A stretch of DNA of 64,000 bases. It comes from Chryseobacterium sediminis (lineage in GTDB: Bacteria > Bacteroidota > Bacteroidia > Flavobacteriales > Weeksellaceae). Numbering within the stretch: position 1 is the stretch's first letter; every line of letters begins with the position of its first letter. Where the stretch lies: positions 2,039,937 to 2,103,936 of the forward strand of contig NZ_VUNZ01000001.1 in NCBI RefSeq assembly GCF_008386505.1. Reading direction: 5' to 3'. This document shows, one piece after another, positions 10,137 to 18,563 of this stretch. The translations under genes and the position numbers were made by a program. The notes beneath the pieces are model-generated. The model was not told the DNA's origin and ran no database searches. It worked only from the letters and a program-made list of their open reading frames with translations.

Positions 10137-10961
10137 TTATTTCTTATTAAATAAACTTACCACTACTGCTATGGCTGTAATACCGATAGAAATTGCCGTT
10201 AGGTAAAGACCTGTATTTGGATTTTGTTTTGCCATAACATCTTTTGTATTGTTTGAAGAAACAATAATGGCATCCCCTTGTTTCAGGTTATAATATGGAG
10301 AATTAATTAAATTAGCATCATGAAGGTTAATACGACCATGAGAAACAACGCCATTTTCTGTTCTTACAACCAATATATCTTCTCTTTTTCCATACTGAGT
10401 CAAATCACCAGCCATCCCCAATGCATTTAAGATAGTTGCTTGTCCATTTGCAATAGTATAGTCACCCTGTCTATTTACTTCTCCTAATACAGTAATTTTA
10501 AAATTTGACAGTCTAATATTAACGGTAGGGTTAATGACATATTTTGTCATCTTTTCCCTTAATTCATCTTTAAACGTTGTCAAACTTTTATCTGATGTAT
10601 TCAGTTTTCCCAATATTGGAAAGTCAATATCACCATTGGCATCCACAATATATGTAGGACCTGAAAGTATTGTTGCTCCTTGATTTGGAGTATTTCCTCC
10701 TGCTACAGCATTCGTTTGAACAAGTTCTGATGAGGAGTAGTTTTGATTAAAAGGTTTCACAACATCCATATCCTTTGCAGTGATAAGAATAATAAGCTGA
10801 TCCCCTGCTTGAATTGTATTTGCAGAATTTTTAGCAGAAGCATTGATTGCAACCTGTTCTATATTCTGCATATAATTTAAATCATTCTTCGCGTTGGGAT
10901 TAACCTTACAGGAAATCACTAAAGAGGACACCAAGATTAATGCTAATATTTTTCCTTTCAT
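10137..10961 (-). CDS. wza: Wza-like polysaccharide export lipoprotein (SLBB domain)
   Basis: I chose the ATG at 10961 because it places a lipoprotein signal at the very N-terminus (MKGKILALILVSSLVISC, lipobox VISC); an in-frame ATG 13 codons upstream at 11000 would put a charged stretch before it. The 274-residue product has a Poly_export domain (IQAGDQLIILIT to NPTVNIRLSNFKITVLGEV) and an SLBB repeat (GEVNRQGDYTIANGQATILNALGMAGDL). It ends in one hydrophobic segment, AISIGITAIAVVVSLFNKK. In Bacteroidota such proteins form the outer-membrane exit pore for capsule/exopolysaccharide, paired with a Wzc kinase, here only 3 bases downstream. Confidence 0.9.
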   Translation of the reverse strand: MKGKILALILVSSLVISCKVNPNAKNDLNYMQNIEQVAINASAKNSANTIQAGDQLIILITAKDMDVVKPFNQNYSSSELVQTNAVAGGNTPNQGATILSGPTYIVDANGDIDFPILGKLNTSDKSLTTFKDELREKMTKYVINPTVNIRLSNFKITVLGEVNRQGDYTIANGQATILNALGMAGDLTQYGKREDILVVRTENGVVSHGRINLHDANLINSPYYNLKQGDAIIVSSNNTKDVMAKQNPNTGLYLTAISIGITAIAVVVSLFNKK

Positions 10962-11000
10962 TATATTGTTAAATTCTACAAATATACATTTATTTTTCAC

Positions 11001-12929
11001 CTATTTATCTAGAGCCTCATAGATTGAATTATTACTTCTGAATTCCGGCACTATAGTTTTAAGAATCCTTACTACTTCCACTTTATCTCTTCTAAGGGAG
11101 GCTTTAGTAATTTGTGTGCTAAGCGTATCTATTTCTTCAAATCCCATAGAAGGGTCTTTAGAGATCATAATTTTATCATTATGGGTAGGAAGAGTTTTCG
11201 CATCATCACTCAAAAGTTCTTCATATAGCTTTTCCCCAGGCCTTAGTCCTGTATAAATGATCTTAATATCAATATTAGGTTCAAATCCTGATAATTTGAT
11301 CATTCTTTTCGCTAGATCAAGAATTTTAACAGGTTCACCCATATCAAAGACAAAAATTTCACCACCTTCTCCCATTGTTCCAGCCTGAAGTACGAGTTCA
11401 CATGCCTCCGGAATAGTCATGAAATATCTCACAATTTCCGGATGGGTGATGGTTACCGGACCTCCAGCTTCAATTTGTTTTTTAAAATGAGGAATTACAG
11501 AACCGTTGGATCCTAATACGTTTCCAAATCTAGTTGTAATAAACTTGGTAACATTTCCCTCTACATTTTGAAGCGACTGTACAAAAAGTTCTGCAGCTCG
11601 TTTTGAAGCTCCCATAACGTTGGTAGGATTTACAGCTTTATCTGTAGATACCATTACAAACCTGTTTACTTTATACTTGCTGGATAATTTTGCAACAATC
11701 TTTGAGCCTAATATATTAACAAAAATTGCTTCATGAGGGTTTTCTTCTACCAAAGGTACATGCTTATAAGCAGCAGCATGGTACACCATTGAGAAGTTGT
11801 ATGTCTGGAACAAAGATTCCATTCTATGATGGTTAGAAACATCTCCTAAAACAAATTTGAAAGCAATATGAGGAAACTTATCCCTCATTTCGAGTTCAAT
11901 TTCATAAAGAGGGGTTTCTGCTTGGTCCAGAATTACAATTAAAGAAGGGTTAAAGTTAGCTACCTGTCTTACAATTTCACTTCCTATGGATCCTGCTCCA
12001 CCGGTTACTAATACTGTTTTATCAAAATGTCTGCTCTTGACTTTTTCATTCTGAATTTTGATAGGTTTTCTATTTAACAAGTCTTCAATCTGAAGATTTC
12101 TGATAGATCCTCCCAAATCACTGTCTCTTAATTTTTGTACAGATGGTGCTTTAAAGACATTAAGATCCTTTTCCAAAAATAAATTCACCCACGCATTCAT
12201 CTCATCTCTGGCCATCATCTCTTTCACAATGAGAATCCCGTCAATAATAAGATCTTCTTTCGTATTTTCTTCTATTTTTTGTTTTCCGTAAATGGGTTTT
12301 CCTAGCAGAGATGCCCTTTTAGAATCTGTTCTTTGAGTTAAAAAGCCTACTACCTGATAAGGCAGGCTCGGATTATCCAGAATAGCACGTGCAATTGCAA
12401 TTGATTGTTCATCAATTCCCAGCACCAAGATTCTTTTTTTCAATGCACTTCTTCTGTATTCTCTTACAATATGGAAAAATTCTTTCACATATAATCTGAA
12501 AAGAAATAATCCCATAAATGAAATTACAAAATAGAGGATCAGATAGGGAGTAAGTATAAACTTAGACCCCGTAGTCCAGAAATAAAGAATATTGATGGTT
12601 CCAATAGCCAGCATTGTGCAAAAGCAGGATATCAGAAGCTTAAATAAATCTATAAAGGTTGAATGGCGGATAATTCCGGCATATGTCTTGAAGAGATACA
12701 TAAAAGCAGTATTCGCCAGAATAATAAAAGCAAAGATTAAGCTTTTATCTTCATGGTATATAAATTCCTGCTTGGTAATTTTTTCGATAATGTAAGTAGA
12801 AAGAAATAAAGATATAACCAGAATAATAATGTCTATTACAAGAATTATCCATCTAGGAAGGTATCTTACGTCTGAGAGATTGACAACATTATCCCCTCCA
12901 AATATTGTTTTTCTAAGAGAATCGTACAT
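11001..12929 (-). CDS. Membrane UDP-GlcNAc 4,6-dehydratase / epimerase (CapD/WbpM/PglF family)
   Basis: 642 residues: four N-terminal membrane helices (residues 20-135), a CoA-binding-like Rossmann domain, then a short-chain dehydrogenase domain with VTGGAGSIGSEIVRQ near residue 310 and VSTDKAVNPTNVMGASKRAAE near residue 430. In the usual YxxxK catalytic motif the tyrosine is replaced by methionine (MGASK), as in the WbpM/FlaA1/PglF dehydratases, where an upstream Asp/Lys pair takes over. The reaction yields the UDP-4-keto-6-deoxy sugar that starts 6-deoxy-HexNAc synthesis. It is the first gene of the polysaccharide operon, with the promoter just upstream. Confidence 0.9.
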   Translation of the reverse strand: MYDSLRKTIFGGDNVVNLSDVRYLPRWIILVIDIIILVISLFLSTYIIEKITKQEFIYHEDKSLIFAFIILANTAFMYLFKTYAGIIRHSTFIDLFKLLISCFCTMLAIGTINILYFWTTGSKFILTPYLILYFVISFMGLFLFRLYVKEFFHIVREYRRSALKKRILVLGIDEQSIAIARAILDNPSLPYQVVGFLTQRTDSKRASLLGKPIYGKQKIEENTKEDLIIDGILIVKEMMARDEMNAWVNLFLEKDLNVFKAPSVQKLRDSDLGGSIRNLQIEDLLNRKPIKIQNEKVKSRHFDKTVLVTGGAGSIGSEIVRQVANFNPSLIVILDQAETPLYEIELEMRDKFPHIAFKFVLGDVSNHHRMESLFQTYNFSMVYHAAAYKHVPLVEENPHEAIFVNILGSKIVAKLSSKYKVNRFVMVSTDKAVNPTNVMGASKRAAELFVQSLQNVEGNVTKFITTRFGNVLGSNGSVIPHFKKQIEAGGPVTITHPEIVRYFMTIPEACELVLQAGTMGEGGEIFVFDMGEPVKILDLAKRMIKLSGFEPNIDIKIIYTGLRPGEKLYEELLSDDAKTLPTHNDKIMISKDPSMGFEEIDTLSTQITKASLRRDKVEVVRILKTIVPEFRSNNSIYEALDK

Positions 12930-13285
12930 TGTCTATATTGGTGTTCATATTTAATTAAAATGTAATATCTGATCATCTGACCAAATATATTTCCGATACA
13001 ATCATGCAAAAATAAAATAAATTTATTTCAATATGTTGAAATCAAAAATAAATTTGATGTTATATTTATGAAATCTCACAATTTCATTACGGTACAGCTA
13101 GGTTCACAGACAAAAATCATACCATATAAAGTCTTAAAAAGGCGATATTTATCTATAAAAATTCCTTACTCCAGCTGTTTTATCTTTAAAATAATTATAA
13201 ATATTTATGTATCAATCTCTTTCAATGAACTGATTGTTTTGTTGTTAAAAGTCATACGTCAAGTTTTTTTTAATTCATTAATATA
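12930..13285. other. Intergenic region upstream of the polysaccharide operon and downstream of recX
   Basis: These 356 bases hold the operon promoter at 12982-13012. The rest is AT-rich. A plus-strand reading frame at 13068-13364 exists but runs into recX on the other strand, has biased composition and resembles no family I know, so I do not call it a gene. I see no clear terminator for recX. Confidence 0.5.
12982..13012 (-). promoter_or_regulatory. Promoter of the polysaccharide operon
   Basis: Read on the minus strand, TTTTTG (13012-13007) is followed after 17 bases by TATATTTG (12989-12982). Both fit the Bacteroidota housekeeping consensus TTTG-N17-23-TAnnTTTG. The start codon at 12929 would follow a leader of about 45 bases. 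No equally good promoter was noticed inside the operon. Confidence 0.6.
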
Positions 13286-13744
13286 TTATTCAAAAATATC
13301 AATTATTTTCTCATATTCAAAACCTTTACTCATCAAATGTTTTATAGTCTTGGTTTTTTTTTGATATTCTTTCAAACCGATTTGTTTAGAATAATACCCT
13401 TCAAAAATTTTTCTGATAGTCTTCTCATAATCAGAGTCATCTATTTCATCAAAACATGAGTTGATTAACCTTTCTGAAATCTGTTTTTGCTTCAGATTCA
13501 TTTTTATTTTGGTCTTCCCCCAATGTTTAATATAAAATTTGCCTCTGATATAGCTTCGTGTAAACCTTTCTTCATTCAGATAGTTTTCTTTCAGGAGATA
13601 TAAAATGATTTCTTCTTTAGCTTCATCAATAAGCAGAAACTCTCTCATCTTCTGTTCCACTTCTGCATGGCAACGGTCCTGGTAAACACAGTAATTCACC
13701 AGTTTCTGTTTGATTTCCTCGAAAGTATACGATTTCTTTTCCAT
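13286..13744 (-). CDS. recX: Regulatory protein RecX
   Basis: 152 residues, typical RecX length, all-helical and basic. The N-terminus (FEEIKQKLVNYCVYQDRCHAEVEQKM) and the centre (YLNEERFTRSYIRGKFYIKHWGKTKI) match the tandem three-helix RecX repeats, including the F/Y-x-R-S-YI/V-R-G/D-K core. RecX binds and modulates RecA filaments in the cytoplasm. It lies downstream of glyA on the same strand, with a strong hairpin and T-run only a few bases before its ATG, so its transcription by read-through is probably limited. No recA is visible in the window. Confidence 0.88.
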   Translation of the reverse strand: MEKKSYTFEEIKQKLVNYCVYQDRCHAEVEQKMREFLLIDEAKEEIILYLLKENYLNEERFTRSYIRGKFYIKHWGKTKIKMNLKQKQISERLINSCFDEIDDSDYEKTIRKIFEGYYSKQIGLKEYQKKTKTIKHLMSKGFEYEKIIDIFE

Positions 13745-13750
13745 TTGAAT

Positions 13751-13780
13751 AAAAAAAGAATGAGCAGTTTGCTCATTCTT
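13751..13780 (-). terminator. Terminator/attenuator between glyA and recX
   Basis: On the minus strand AAGAATGAGC pairs with GCTCATTCTT (10 bp, 13756-13765 with 13771-13780, 5-base loop) and is followed by a run of seven T (13757-13751). The recX ATG follows 7 bases later. Confidence 0.8.
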
Positions 13781-13801
13781 TATATGATATTGAAATGCCT
13801 G

Positions 13802-15067
13802 TTAATAATTAAACAAAGCTTTTCCTTCCATTAATTCATTAACTTTCTTTCTTACGGATGTAAGAACTTCTTCATTTTTGATGTTGTCTACCACTTCAGA
13901 AATCAATCCTGCAATAGTATCCATATCATTTTCTTTCAATCCTCTTGTTGTAATTGCTGCTGTTCCTAATCTGATACCAGATGTTGTAAATGGAGATTTA
14001 TCATCAAAAGGAACCATGTTTTTGTTGCAGGTAATATCAGCAAGTACTAATGCTTTTTCTGTTTCTTTACCATTCACACCTTTATTTCTAAGGTCTACCA
14101 GCATCAAGTGGTTGTCTGTACCTCCGCTTACGATATCAAATCCTCTGTCGATCATTGCTTTTGATAGTGCCTGAGCATTGGACTTAACTTGTTTTGCATA
14201 CGTTTCAAACTGTCCGTCCAAAGCTTCACCGAAAGCTACTGCTTTACCAGCGATCACATGCTCAAGCGGACCTCCCTGAATACCTGGGAATACAGCTCCG
14301 TCTAATACCTGGCTCATCATTTTGATTTCTCCTTTTGGAGTTTTGTGGCCATACGTATTTTCAAAATCTTTCCCCATCATGATCATACCTCCTCTTGGAC
14401 CTCTTAAGGTTTTGTGAGTAGTGGTAGTTACTACATGACAATGCTCGAATGGTGAGTTTAATAATCCTTTTGCTACTAAACCTGCAGGGTGAGCAATATC
14501 TGCCCAAAGTGTAGCGCCCACTTCATCTGCCACTTCTCTGAATTTAGCATAATCCAAATCTCTTGAATACGCTGAGAAACCAGCAATAAGCATTTTTGGT
14601 TTTTCTCTCAACGCTACTTCTCTCATCTGGTCATAGTCAATAAGACCTGTTTCCTGCTGAACTCCATAAGAAACCACATTATATTGAATACCAGAAAAAT
14701 TCACTGCAGAACCGTGAGTAAGGTGTCCTCCCATCGAAAGATCCATCCCCATGATTTTATCACCAGGTTTCAAAACTGCAAGATAAATGGCTGCATTCGC
14801 CTGAGAACCGGAATGGGGCTGAACATTCACATAGTCTACTCCGAAAAGTTCTTTTGCTCTGTTGATAGCCAATGTTTCAACCTCATCTACAACTTCACAT
14901 CCTCCGTAATATCTTTTTCCGGGATATCCTTCAGCATATTTATTTGTCAGTACACTTCCCATTGCTTTCATCACGTTTTCAGAAACAAAATTTTCTGATG
15001 CGATAAGCTCTAATCCGTGAGTTTGTCTTTGTCTTTCCTTTTCAATCAGGTCGAAAATAATATCCAT
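13802..15067 (-). CDS. glyA: Serine hydroxymethyltransferase
   Basis: About 421 residues. PLP enzyme that converts serine and tetrahydrofolate to glycine and 5,10-methylene-tetrahydrofolate in the cytoplasm. Family blocks are complete: [33 protein letters not shown], the PLP lysine in [16 protein letters not shown], and [12 protein letters not shown] near the C-terminus. The frame could begin at a GTG at 15094. I prefer the ATG at 15067 ([15 protein letters not shown]) because a TAnnTTTG promoter box at 15097-15104 would put the transcript start at about the GTG, and because homologues begin like this. Confidence 0.96.
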   Translation of the reverse strand: MDIIFDLIEKERQRQTHGLELIASENFVSENVMKAMGSVLTNKYAEGYPGKRYYGGCEVVDEVETLAINRAKELFGVDYVNVQPHSGSQANAAIYLAVLKPGDKIMGMDLSMGGHLTHGSAVNFSGIQYNVVSYGVQQETGLIDYDQMREVALREKPKMLIAGFSAYSRDLDYAKFREVADEVGATLWADIAHPAGLVAKGLLNSPFEHCHVVTTTTHKTLRGPRGGMIMMGKDFENTYGHKTPKGEIKMMSQVLDGAVFPGIQGGPLEHVIAGKAVAFGEALDGQFETYAKQVKSNAQALSKAMIDRGFDIVSGGTDNHLMLVDLRNKGVNGKETEKALVLADITCNKNMVPFDDKSPFTTSGIRLGTAAITTRGLKENDMDTIAGLISEVVDNIKNEEVLTSVRKKVNELMEGKALFNY

Positions 15068-15096
15068 TTTACTTTTAGTTTTTGAAATTTCCACCC

Positions 15097-15104
15097 CAAA
15101 TGTA
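15097..15104 (-). promoter_or_regulatory. -7 promoter element of glyA
   Basis: TACATTTG on the minus strand matches TAnnTTTG exactly. It gives a leader of about 20-25 bases to the ATG at 15067. No clear -33 TTG was found 17-23 bases further upstream, so this is a partial promoter match. Confidence 0.45.
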
Positions 15105-15216
15105 CGGAATTTTCATTGAGATTTCTCTATTGAAAAAATGATTTTAAACACTAAAAAATGAAAAATCCCCTCAATAAATCTAATATTATGTTCTTTTTAA
15201 TCTAATCAAAAATCCT

Positions 15217-16122
15217 TTAAAATTCTTCGTCTGCAAGTTCTTTATTGACCACGGCACCTGCAAAATTTCCCTGCGCAACAGCATTAGCCACAGAACGCAT
15301 CATGGTAACATTGTCTCCACAGGCAAAAACACCGGGTACAATTGTTTTCTGCATCATATCTACTTTAATAAACCCTTGTTCCGTCAGTTCACATCCCAGA
15401 TCATTGGAGATATTGAGGTTTTGTTCAAAAGGAATTTTAGCGTATAAAGCCTGTAAAGGAACTTCTTTTCCGTTTTTGAAAACAATTTTTTGGATAGATC
15501 CATTTTCATGTTTGATCTCTTTAATTTCGTCTTCGTTAAGGATGATTTTATTCTGCTTTAGTTTTTCAATTTGTTCATCAGTAAGAACAGCCTTCCCATT
15601 AGTAAACAGGGTAAGATCTTTAGTCAGATTAAAAATCAGTTTTGAAAATTCGTAAGCCATATCTCCATTGGAAAGAATTCCGGTTACTTCATTTTTCACT
15701 TCATAGCCATGGCAATACGGGCAATGTATAACAGAAATCCCCCAGCATTCAGCAAATCCTGGAATATCCGGCATCACATCTTTCACACCGGAAGCCAAAA
15801 CAAGTTTTTTAGCATGAAATTTCTCACCAGATGAAGTTTCAATCTCAAAACCTTCAGTTGTTTTTACTGTTTTTACAACTGTTCCATTATAAAAACGGAC
15901 AGTGCTATATTTTTCTACATCTTCTTTTGCCAGTTTTGCAATTTCTGAAGGTGTTTTTCCATCATGAGTAACAAAGTTATGTGAATGCGGAGTCTGTCTG
16001 TTACAAGGTTTTCCGTTATCAATAATAAGGACATTTCTTAAAGACCTTCCCAATGACATTCCTGCTGATAGCCCCGAATAGCTTCCTCCTATTATAATGA
16101 CATCAAAGTTTTTATTTTCCAT
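15217..16122 (-). CDS. Thioredoxin-reductase-like FAD oxidoreductase with CPYC motif
   Basis: 301 residues. FAD motif IIGGSYSGLSAGMSLGRS is near residues 11-28, the redox pair is in HCPYCHGYE near residue 138, and a C-terminal FAD block ends GVFACGDNVT. This is the thioredoxin-reductase fold, but the second dinucleotide motif (usually GGGxxAxE) is replaced by GILSNGDMAYEFS and the usual HRR NADPH-phosphate motif is absent (LTLFTNGK). It belongs to a branch with CPYCHG whose substrate is not known to me, so it should not be called thioredoxin reductase. A complete promoter and a 7-bp tandem repeat lie upstream, with the repeat in the transcribed leader. Confidence 0.8.
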   Translation of the reverse strand: MENKNFDVIIIGGSYSGLSAGMSLGRSLRNVLIIDNGKPCNRQTPHSHNFVTHDGKTPSEIAKLAKEDVEKYSTVRFYNGTVVKTVKTTEGFEIETSSGEKFHAKKLVLASGVKDVMPDIPGFAECWGISVIHCPYCHGYEVKNEVTGILSNGDMAYEFSKLIFNLTKDLTLFTNGKAVLTDEQIEKLKQNKIILNEDEIKEIKHENGSIQKIVFKNGKEVPLQALYAKIPFEQNLNISNDLGCELTEQGFIKVDMMQKTIVPGVFACGDNVTMMRSVANAVAQGNFAGAVVNKELADEEF

Positions 16123-16133
16123 AGTTCAGTTGA

Positions 16134-16186
16134 TAAATGATAGTTGATAGTTGATAGTTGATAGTTGATAGTTGATAGTTGATAGT
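16134..16186 (-). repeat. 7-bp tandem repeat in the leader of the CPYC flavoprotein gene
   Basis: Six perfect copies of TAGTTGA at 16141-16182, plus TAGT (16183-16186) and a degenerate copy TAAATGA at 16134-16140. It lies wholly between the -7 element (16188-16195) and the start codon (16122), so it should be transcribed as repeated UCAACUA units. Confidence 0.9.
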
Positions 16187-16187
16187 A

Positions 16188-16219
16188 CAAAGTTAACATA
16201 AAATCAAACAACGCAACAA
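16188..16219 (-). promoter_or_regulatory. Promoter of the CPYC flavoprotein gene
   Basis: On the minus strand TAACTTTG (16195-16188) fits the -7 consensus. TTG occurs 18 bases upstream (16216-16214) and again 21 bases upstream (16219-16217), both inside the N17-23 window. The predicted transcript start falls right at the tandem repeat. Confidence 0.6.
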
Positions 16220-16286
16220 AGTTGCAATAACATTTATCTATTAACTTTATTTTGTCAACAAAACATCATTTACAATCTTATGAAAA

Positions 16287-17813
16287 CTACTTCCATTCAT
16301 TTTTAGTCTCATCAATTTCATCCTGAATTCTTTTATTGATATCTATTTTCGCTCCCTGTAAACTGAAAATTGCTGTTCCTCTTTCTCTTGCGTAGGGATT
16401 GGCAATAGAATCATATAATTTTGCCACTTCAAAAAAAGAACCGGATTCTTGAAGTTCTTTTCCTGCTTCGGGGGCATCTTTGACTCTGATAACGTTTTTA
16501 TATTTTTTGCTTAAATCTATCCAATTGATATAGTCCGCATGAAAAGACATTGCTACAACACCGGCCTTTGAATAGTAATTAATAGCGCCCGTCTGTCCGT
16601 AATTGTCACACAGTACCATTGTATTTCCTGACTTTGATAATCGGGAATATTCTTTATCTACTTTTTGAGCCAATTCTTTCCAGCCTTTCATATCGGCAAA
16701 ATCCTGTGGCAACGGATGATCTTTTCCGTCTTCCCATCGAAGCAGTCCGAACTTTTTGTATTGATCCTGATGAGACTCAATATACTGGGGGCTCTTATTC
16801 GGAAAGGCAACATTATATAAAGGAAGAAATAAAAGAATCGGGATAAGTACAGTAACCGGTTTCAAAAATCTCTTCCATCCCTTTTCAAATAAATGACCGA
16901 GAAAAACGGATCCAAAAGCAATATATACCGGATAAAGCCCTATCGCATAATAGTCTTTTGCTTTAAAAAACAAAAACAGAGTAATGGTGATGATATAGCT
17001 CCAAAAGAAAAACCTGAATTTCTCAAAAGGCTTGTACAACAATAATGCTCCCCACCCTGCTATAATAACAAAAGCAACCCCTATAAAAAAGAGAATCTGA
17101 GATTTCATAAAACCCATTCTATCCACATGCACAAGCTGCTTTTCCGAAAGCTCTTTCATGTGATGAACAACCGGAAAATGATTCTGATACTGCCAGAGAA
17201 GATTGGGAAAAACAATAATCAAAGCTAAAAGAGCAGCCCAATACACGTGAGACTGCATAAAAATCTTCCTTTGCTCTGTCAGCAATAATGCAGGAATAAG
17301 CCCTAATAACGAAAAAGCAATGTTGTATTTATTTAACACTCCAATTCCAAAAATAATCGCTCCAATGTAAATCCATTTTACTTTTCCGGAATTAAAATAT
17401 TTAATCAAAGTATAATAAAGGAACAGCCACAGAAAAATTTCTAAAGACGTAGGCTGAAACAGCATATTTACCCGAAGGAGTACTGAGAACAGAATACCTA
17501 AAGAAGCAAGTATTTTGGCAAAGAGACTTCCGTTAAGTTCTTCAACAGTTTTCCACACCAGCACTATTGTTAAAGCTCCGAACAGAGCAGGGAAAAATTT
17601 AACCCAAAATATAGAATTTCCTAATATTTTGATTATCCATGCTATCCAGGAATTCACCGGAGGAACGGATAAATATCCCCAGGCAAGATGATTGGCCTGA
17701 TCAAGATGCAGATATTCATCCCTGTGGAGTTCATACTCCGGACTTATCAGAGAGTATTGAAGAGCAAATTTCGCAATGATAAAAAGAAGCAGAATCCAAT
17801 AGTCTTTTTTCAT
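16287..17813 (-). CDS. GT39 (ArnT/PMT-like) membrane glycosyltransferase
   Basis: 508 residues with about 11 membrane segments followed by a C-terminal soluble part of roughly 150 residues. The first periplasmic loop carries the acidic motif YELHRDEYLHLDQANHLAWGY, as in PMT_2/ArnT-like enzymes, where acidic residues of this loop act in catalysis. These enzymes transfer a sugar from a polyprenyl-phosphate donor to lipid, protein or glycan on the outer face of the inner membrane. Donor and acceptor cannot be told from the sequence. It stands alone, away from the main polysaccharide operon; no regulatory signal was recognised upstream. Confidence 0.85.
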   Translation of the reverse strand: MKKDYWILLLFIIAKFALQYSLISPEYELHRDEYLHLDQANHLAWGYLSVPPVNSWIAWIIKILGNSIFWVKFFPALFGALTIVLVWKTVEELNGSLFAKILASLGILFSVLLRVNMLFQPTSLEIFLWLFLYYTLIKYFNSGKVKWIYIGAIIFGIGVLNKYNIAFSLLGLIPALLLTEQRKIFMQSHVYWAALLALIIVFPNLLWQYQNHFPVVHHMKELSEKQLVHVDRMGFMKSQILFFIGVAFVIIAGWGALLLYKPFEKFRFFFWSYIITITLFLFFKAKDYYAIGLYPVYIAFGSVFLGHLFEKGWKRFLKPVTVLIPILLFLPLYNVAFPNKSPQYIESHQDQYKKFGLLRWEDGKDHPLPQDFADMKGWKELAQKVDKEYSRLSKSGNTMVLCDNYGQTGAINYYSKAGVVAMSFHADYINWIDLSKKYKNVIRVKDAPEAGKELQESGSFFEVAKLYDSIANPYARERGTAIFSLQGAKIDINKRIQDEIDETKNEWK

Positions 17814-17871
17814 GGGATACAGTTTAAATTTAAAAGTAAGACATCTTAATCCTCTTTTTTGTTACAATAAT

Positions 17872-18438
17872 TTATCTGATTTCAAACTTATTATCTATGA
17901 TTTCAGCTTTTATCACCTGAATTTTGCCAGACCAATAATTAACTTCTTCACTTTTATTAGAACATTCTTCCGTGGAAATATTCTGACAGGCAGCCAAATA
18001 TTCCTGATAAGTCTTCAAAATTTCATTCAAATATGTTTCATAGTCATTAGGACTTTTGGGAATATATCCTATCCCGTCACAACCACATGAATGAAAGCAT
18101 TTTCCTGTTTTAAAAAGACTTTCTATAATTTTCCATTCTTTGACTGCTGTTTTTTTAGGGGCTTTGAAATCTTTTCCCAGATCAGCCATCACATTGCTGC
18201 ATTCAGGACATTTTATTGTTCGGTTTTCAATGTCTGAAATAATTTTTTGTAATTCTTTTGTTTCTGCTTTTGTGAAAACATGCCCTATTTTGAGTACTGT
18301 CTTTCCATTAGGACCATGGTATACCTTTTCTTTTTCTATCCTTTGTATAATGTCATAGGCATCCGGCTGCTTAAATGATTTTCGGCATTTAAAACAGACA
18401 TAATGTGATTTATAAGTTTTCCTTGCGTATCGACACAT
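17872..18438 (-). CDS. Zinc-ribbon-like protein of unknown function
   Basis: 188 residues, no signal peptide. Cysteines are arranged as pairs: CFKC near residue 15, CPEC near residue 93, and FHSCGC near residue 131, which suggests one or two zinc-binding ribbons. The charged helical parts have no family I recognise. The next gene on the strand is the GT39 gene, 58 bases further. The frame and composition look coding, and the opposite-strand frames are clearly weaker. Confidence 0.7.
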   Translation of the reverse strand: MCRYARKTYKSHYVCFKCRKSFKQPDAYDIIQRIEKEKVYHGPNGKTVLKIGHVFTKAETKELQKIISDIENRTIKCPECSNVMADLGKDFKAPKKTAVKEWKIIESLFKTGKCFHSCGCDGIGYIPKSPNDYETYLNEILKTYQEYLAACQNISTEECSNKSEEVNYWSGKIQVIKAEIIDNKFEIR

Positions 18439-18496
18439 TTCCCACGAGTTTATCTAACTCAAATATAAGAATTTACTCTTGTAAAAGATTTTGATA

Positions 18497-18535
18497 TAAA
18501 AAAGAATCCCGAAGAAAAAAATTCCTTCGGGATTC
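18497..18535 (-). terminator. Terminator of the ABC exporter operon
   Basis: An 11-bp stem, GAATCCCGAAG at 18504-18514 with CTTCGGGATTC at 18525-18535, is followed on the minus strand by TTTTTTATATC. It lies about 30 bases after the adaptor stop codon. Confidence 0.85.
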
Positions 18536-18563
18536 ACAGTTTAAAAGTGTATAGTGTAGTTTA

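Noticed and set aside
11001..12929. CapD-like protein as an inactive enzyme because YxxxK lacks Tyr
   Set aside because: Met at this position is the normal state in the WbpM/FlaA1/PglF dehydratases, so the enzyme is expected to be active.
13068..13364. 98-codon plus-strand frame between the polysaccharide operon and recX
   Set aside because: Its 3' third is antisense to recX, composition is low-complexity (Ile, Phe, Lys, Ser), and it resembles no family.
16134..16186. CRISPR-like array
   Set aside because: Units are only 7 bases without spacers, and no cas genes are near; it is a simple tandem repeat.
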